A stretch of DNA of 64,000 bases from Anoplolepis gracilipes (taxonomy: Eukaryota; Arthropoda; Insecta; Hymenoptera; Formicidae). A model generated the notes under the pieces. The model was not told where the DNA came from. It made no database searches and saw only the letters and a list, made by a program, of their open reading frames with translations. Where the stretch lies: NCBI RefSeq assembly GCF_047496725.1, contig NC_132971.1:14936001-15000000 (forward strand), written 5' to 3'. Within the stretch, counting starts at the first letter, position 1, and each line of letters begins with the position of its first letter. Below, piece after piece: positions 61,841-64,000 of this stretch. Made by a program: the position numbers and the translations under genes.

Positions 61841-64000
61841 GACGTGTTACGGTGTCTTGGGGGATTCATTAGTAAAAATTTATAGGCCGAGTCATTTCCC
61901 ATTTGTACCGTGATTTCATTGTTGCAACTTGCCCACCATTATCAGCTTCTTCTACTGCTGATTTTGGGTTGATCCTAACGAATGATAATGATGCTACAAG
62001 ACGGTACAGGTTTTAATAAGTGATAATGATACTAGTAGATGTTTTCGAAGAATTAGAAGATATCTAAAGCGTGACATGAATATTGAAGTCTTTGCAAAAT
62101 TGATTATAATTCAGATACATGTTACATTTTTTAATTATTGTTGAGAATGATTGATATTTGTTAAGTTTGAGCTTCTTGATGACACGCTGCTATAACCTTG
62201 CGATTAATTGCTAGAATTGTTTAGCTCTATTGATTCGCCGTCGTTAAACCTGTTCATCTACAGCCGTCCAGAACACACATCACGTTACATAATCGTCAGG
62301 CCACGTATTCTCCAATTAATGGCGTTTTGTTAGATATGTCCGATGCCGTTTATCTTGAGCTATCCTATGCCATACGTGTGTATCAATATAAATGATGATT
62401 TAACCGCCTAATAGATTGCCAGATCCATGCATAACGTAATGTGCTTCTCGCCATTGCTGTTGTTCATTTAACTTAGAATCATTGAATTATTAAGAAGTTA
62501 ATATTCATATATCTTCATGTTAAAAAACGTATAATAGTATACTTTACTATTTATAAAACACAATTTAAAAGCAATATAAAATTATATATTTATATATAGC
62601 TTATATACGTAATCTGGTTTTTTTTGTCAAGATATTACATTTTAAAAAATCCGATTAAAATGTAATTTAAAAAAATGTTAAGATTCTTTCCCCTTTTTTA
62701 AATTTTAAAATGCAAAAATTCATTAATATCTAAATATTTCTGTATTTATTTCCATAATTATTAGATCAATTAGTACCTAGCTTTGTTATAAAATGTAAGA
62801 TGTAGAGCATTTATATGCTTTAATATCTCTTTTTTTTTTTTTTTTAATTGGAGATACACTTTTATGTTATGAAACCTTCGATATATTGCTATCTTTTTTG
62901 TTCTTTTTCTTATATAATTTTTTAAATTAGACTTTTATATATAATTTATTCACACTTTTATTATATATCAACAAGGGAAATCATATCTACTACTAGCCTT
63001 TTCATTGTACTAATTTTTTTTATTTGTAACTTTTACTGAAGTTTGCAAAGCTCCCTTTCTTTATGAAACCGGCTTACGAATAAGAAGTATACCCAGAATA
63101 GAGCGGCTTAACAACGCGCGACGTGCATTTCTCTTTTATTGGAGTGCTTAACAACATGAAGATTCCTCTTTTTGCGACGTAATTTACTGCACCTGAGATG
63201 AATTCTGCTTTTACTTAGGCGCGAATAAACACGAGGGGGGGAGGGCGACTTGCGAGGTGGGTTATTTTCCTCGAAAAAGTAATCTGTCCGTTATGGCATT
63301 CTCCCATTCTTTTTCCACCCCTCGACACTTCATCCTGCCGCTACCGTTATATGCATAGGTAACAAGTGCATTATACGGGGTAAAATCCGCGATGCATAAT
63401 GTATTTCGTGTATCTGTGCCTACCATCACATATACTTATTCGTACGTGTTCACACACACGTAGACATATCGCTGTTCTATAGAGAATAGGCGTATAGATA
63501 TACACGTGTGCATGCGTATTCTTATAATGGGAACGTCTTCTATACTTCGCGGTTAATGCACAGACGCACTTTTGCCCATCTTACATTTTCTTACTTTCAC
63601 GAAGACGATGCGCATCGCTCACTTTGTTCATCTTCTTTTATCTTCCCTTAGCGCCTACAAATCACTCGGCGCACATTTGAATACGTCGCGTCCGCTCGGA
63701 GTTGTTTCGTGAATGCATGAGTTTCTAGAACACGTTCGCGAACATTTGCGGACAGATGAGTTTGTCTCATGTTACGACAATTATGTCATACGTTTTGAAA
63801 GCAATGGAAATATGTAATATTATACTGCCAACATATTGCATTTTGCATACATTACATATTGAAAGATTTAAAGCAGGACTGAAATAGCTTTATAATTTGT
63901 AAAATCTATTTTATGAAGTCGCGTATCTAAATGACTTTACAAATTGTTGATTTAATCTGCTCTTGTTCCGTATTTTGAGCCCTTCAATTATCCTAAAATA
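61841..64000. other. Non-coding right end of the window
   Basis: No exon is supported. 62170-62480 has balanced composition with TTAATGG and TAAT-type cores and may be a conserved non-coding block; 62480-63030 is AT-rich; 63030-63740 is CpG-richer, with a G-run at 63234-63246. The window may end inside a neighbouring gene's intron or regulatory flank. Confidence 0.4.

Overview
The window looks like a nuclear chromosome segment from an insect, most likely a hymenopteran (inference). The reasons are split genes with GT/AG introns (many of 60-400 bp), an AT-rich background broken by CpG-rich blocks, abundant dinucleotide microsatellites and degenerate Tc1/mariner-type DNA transposons. I saw no bacterial-style operon, CRISPR array, rRNA or convincing tRNA. 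All gene models were spliced by eye from reading-frame continuity and GT/AG phases; none is supported by transcript data.

The left 29 kb is gene dense, with five genes on alternating strands. UBE2K (+, 1317-4096) is a complete 200-aa ubiquitin-conjugating enzyme with a C-terminal UBA domain. RFWD3 (-, 6795-8717) is a RING/WD40 ubiquitin ligase that meets UBE2K tail to tail. A 19-exon coiled-coil gene (+, about 9053-17083) starts head to head with RFWD3, and I cannot name it. A second unnamed gene (-, 17763-22336) encodes an acidic, Cys/His-rich protein of about 1,276 aa and converges on the coiled-coil gene. URM1 (+, 23236-28802) is the ubiquitin-related sulfur-carrier modifier and diverges from the second unnamed gene across a 0.9-kb promoter region. 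Three of the five genes belong to ubiquitin or ubiquitin-like pathways, but as separate ordinary eukaryotic genes this does not show a functional cluster.

The URM1 introns hold several foldback elements: a 239-bp near-perfect inverted repeat, a 148-bp GC-rich-ended MITE candidate, a 90-bp AT hairpin and a hAT-like terminal fragment. They also hold a CpG-rich block with a CT tract in the 3.7-kb last intron.

From about 28.9 kb to the end (35 kb) I found no exon I would defend. This stretch alternates AT-rich sequence with CpG-richer blocks and could be a large intron or the regulatory flank of a neighbouring gene. A transposon cluster lies at 47.2-49.5 kb: a 424-bp MITE, a roughly 975-bp element with diverged inverted ends, and a decayed Tc1-like transposase copy. 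At 61.65-61.70 kb a CG-alternating tract sits beside a very strong G-quadruplex motif. No undescribed molecular system could be demonstrated; the most novel content is the two unnamed proteins and the repeat structures.
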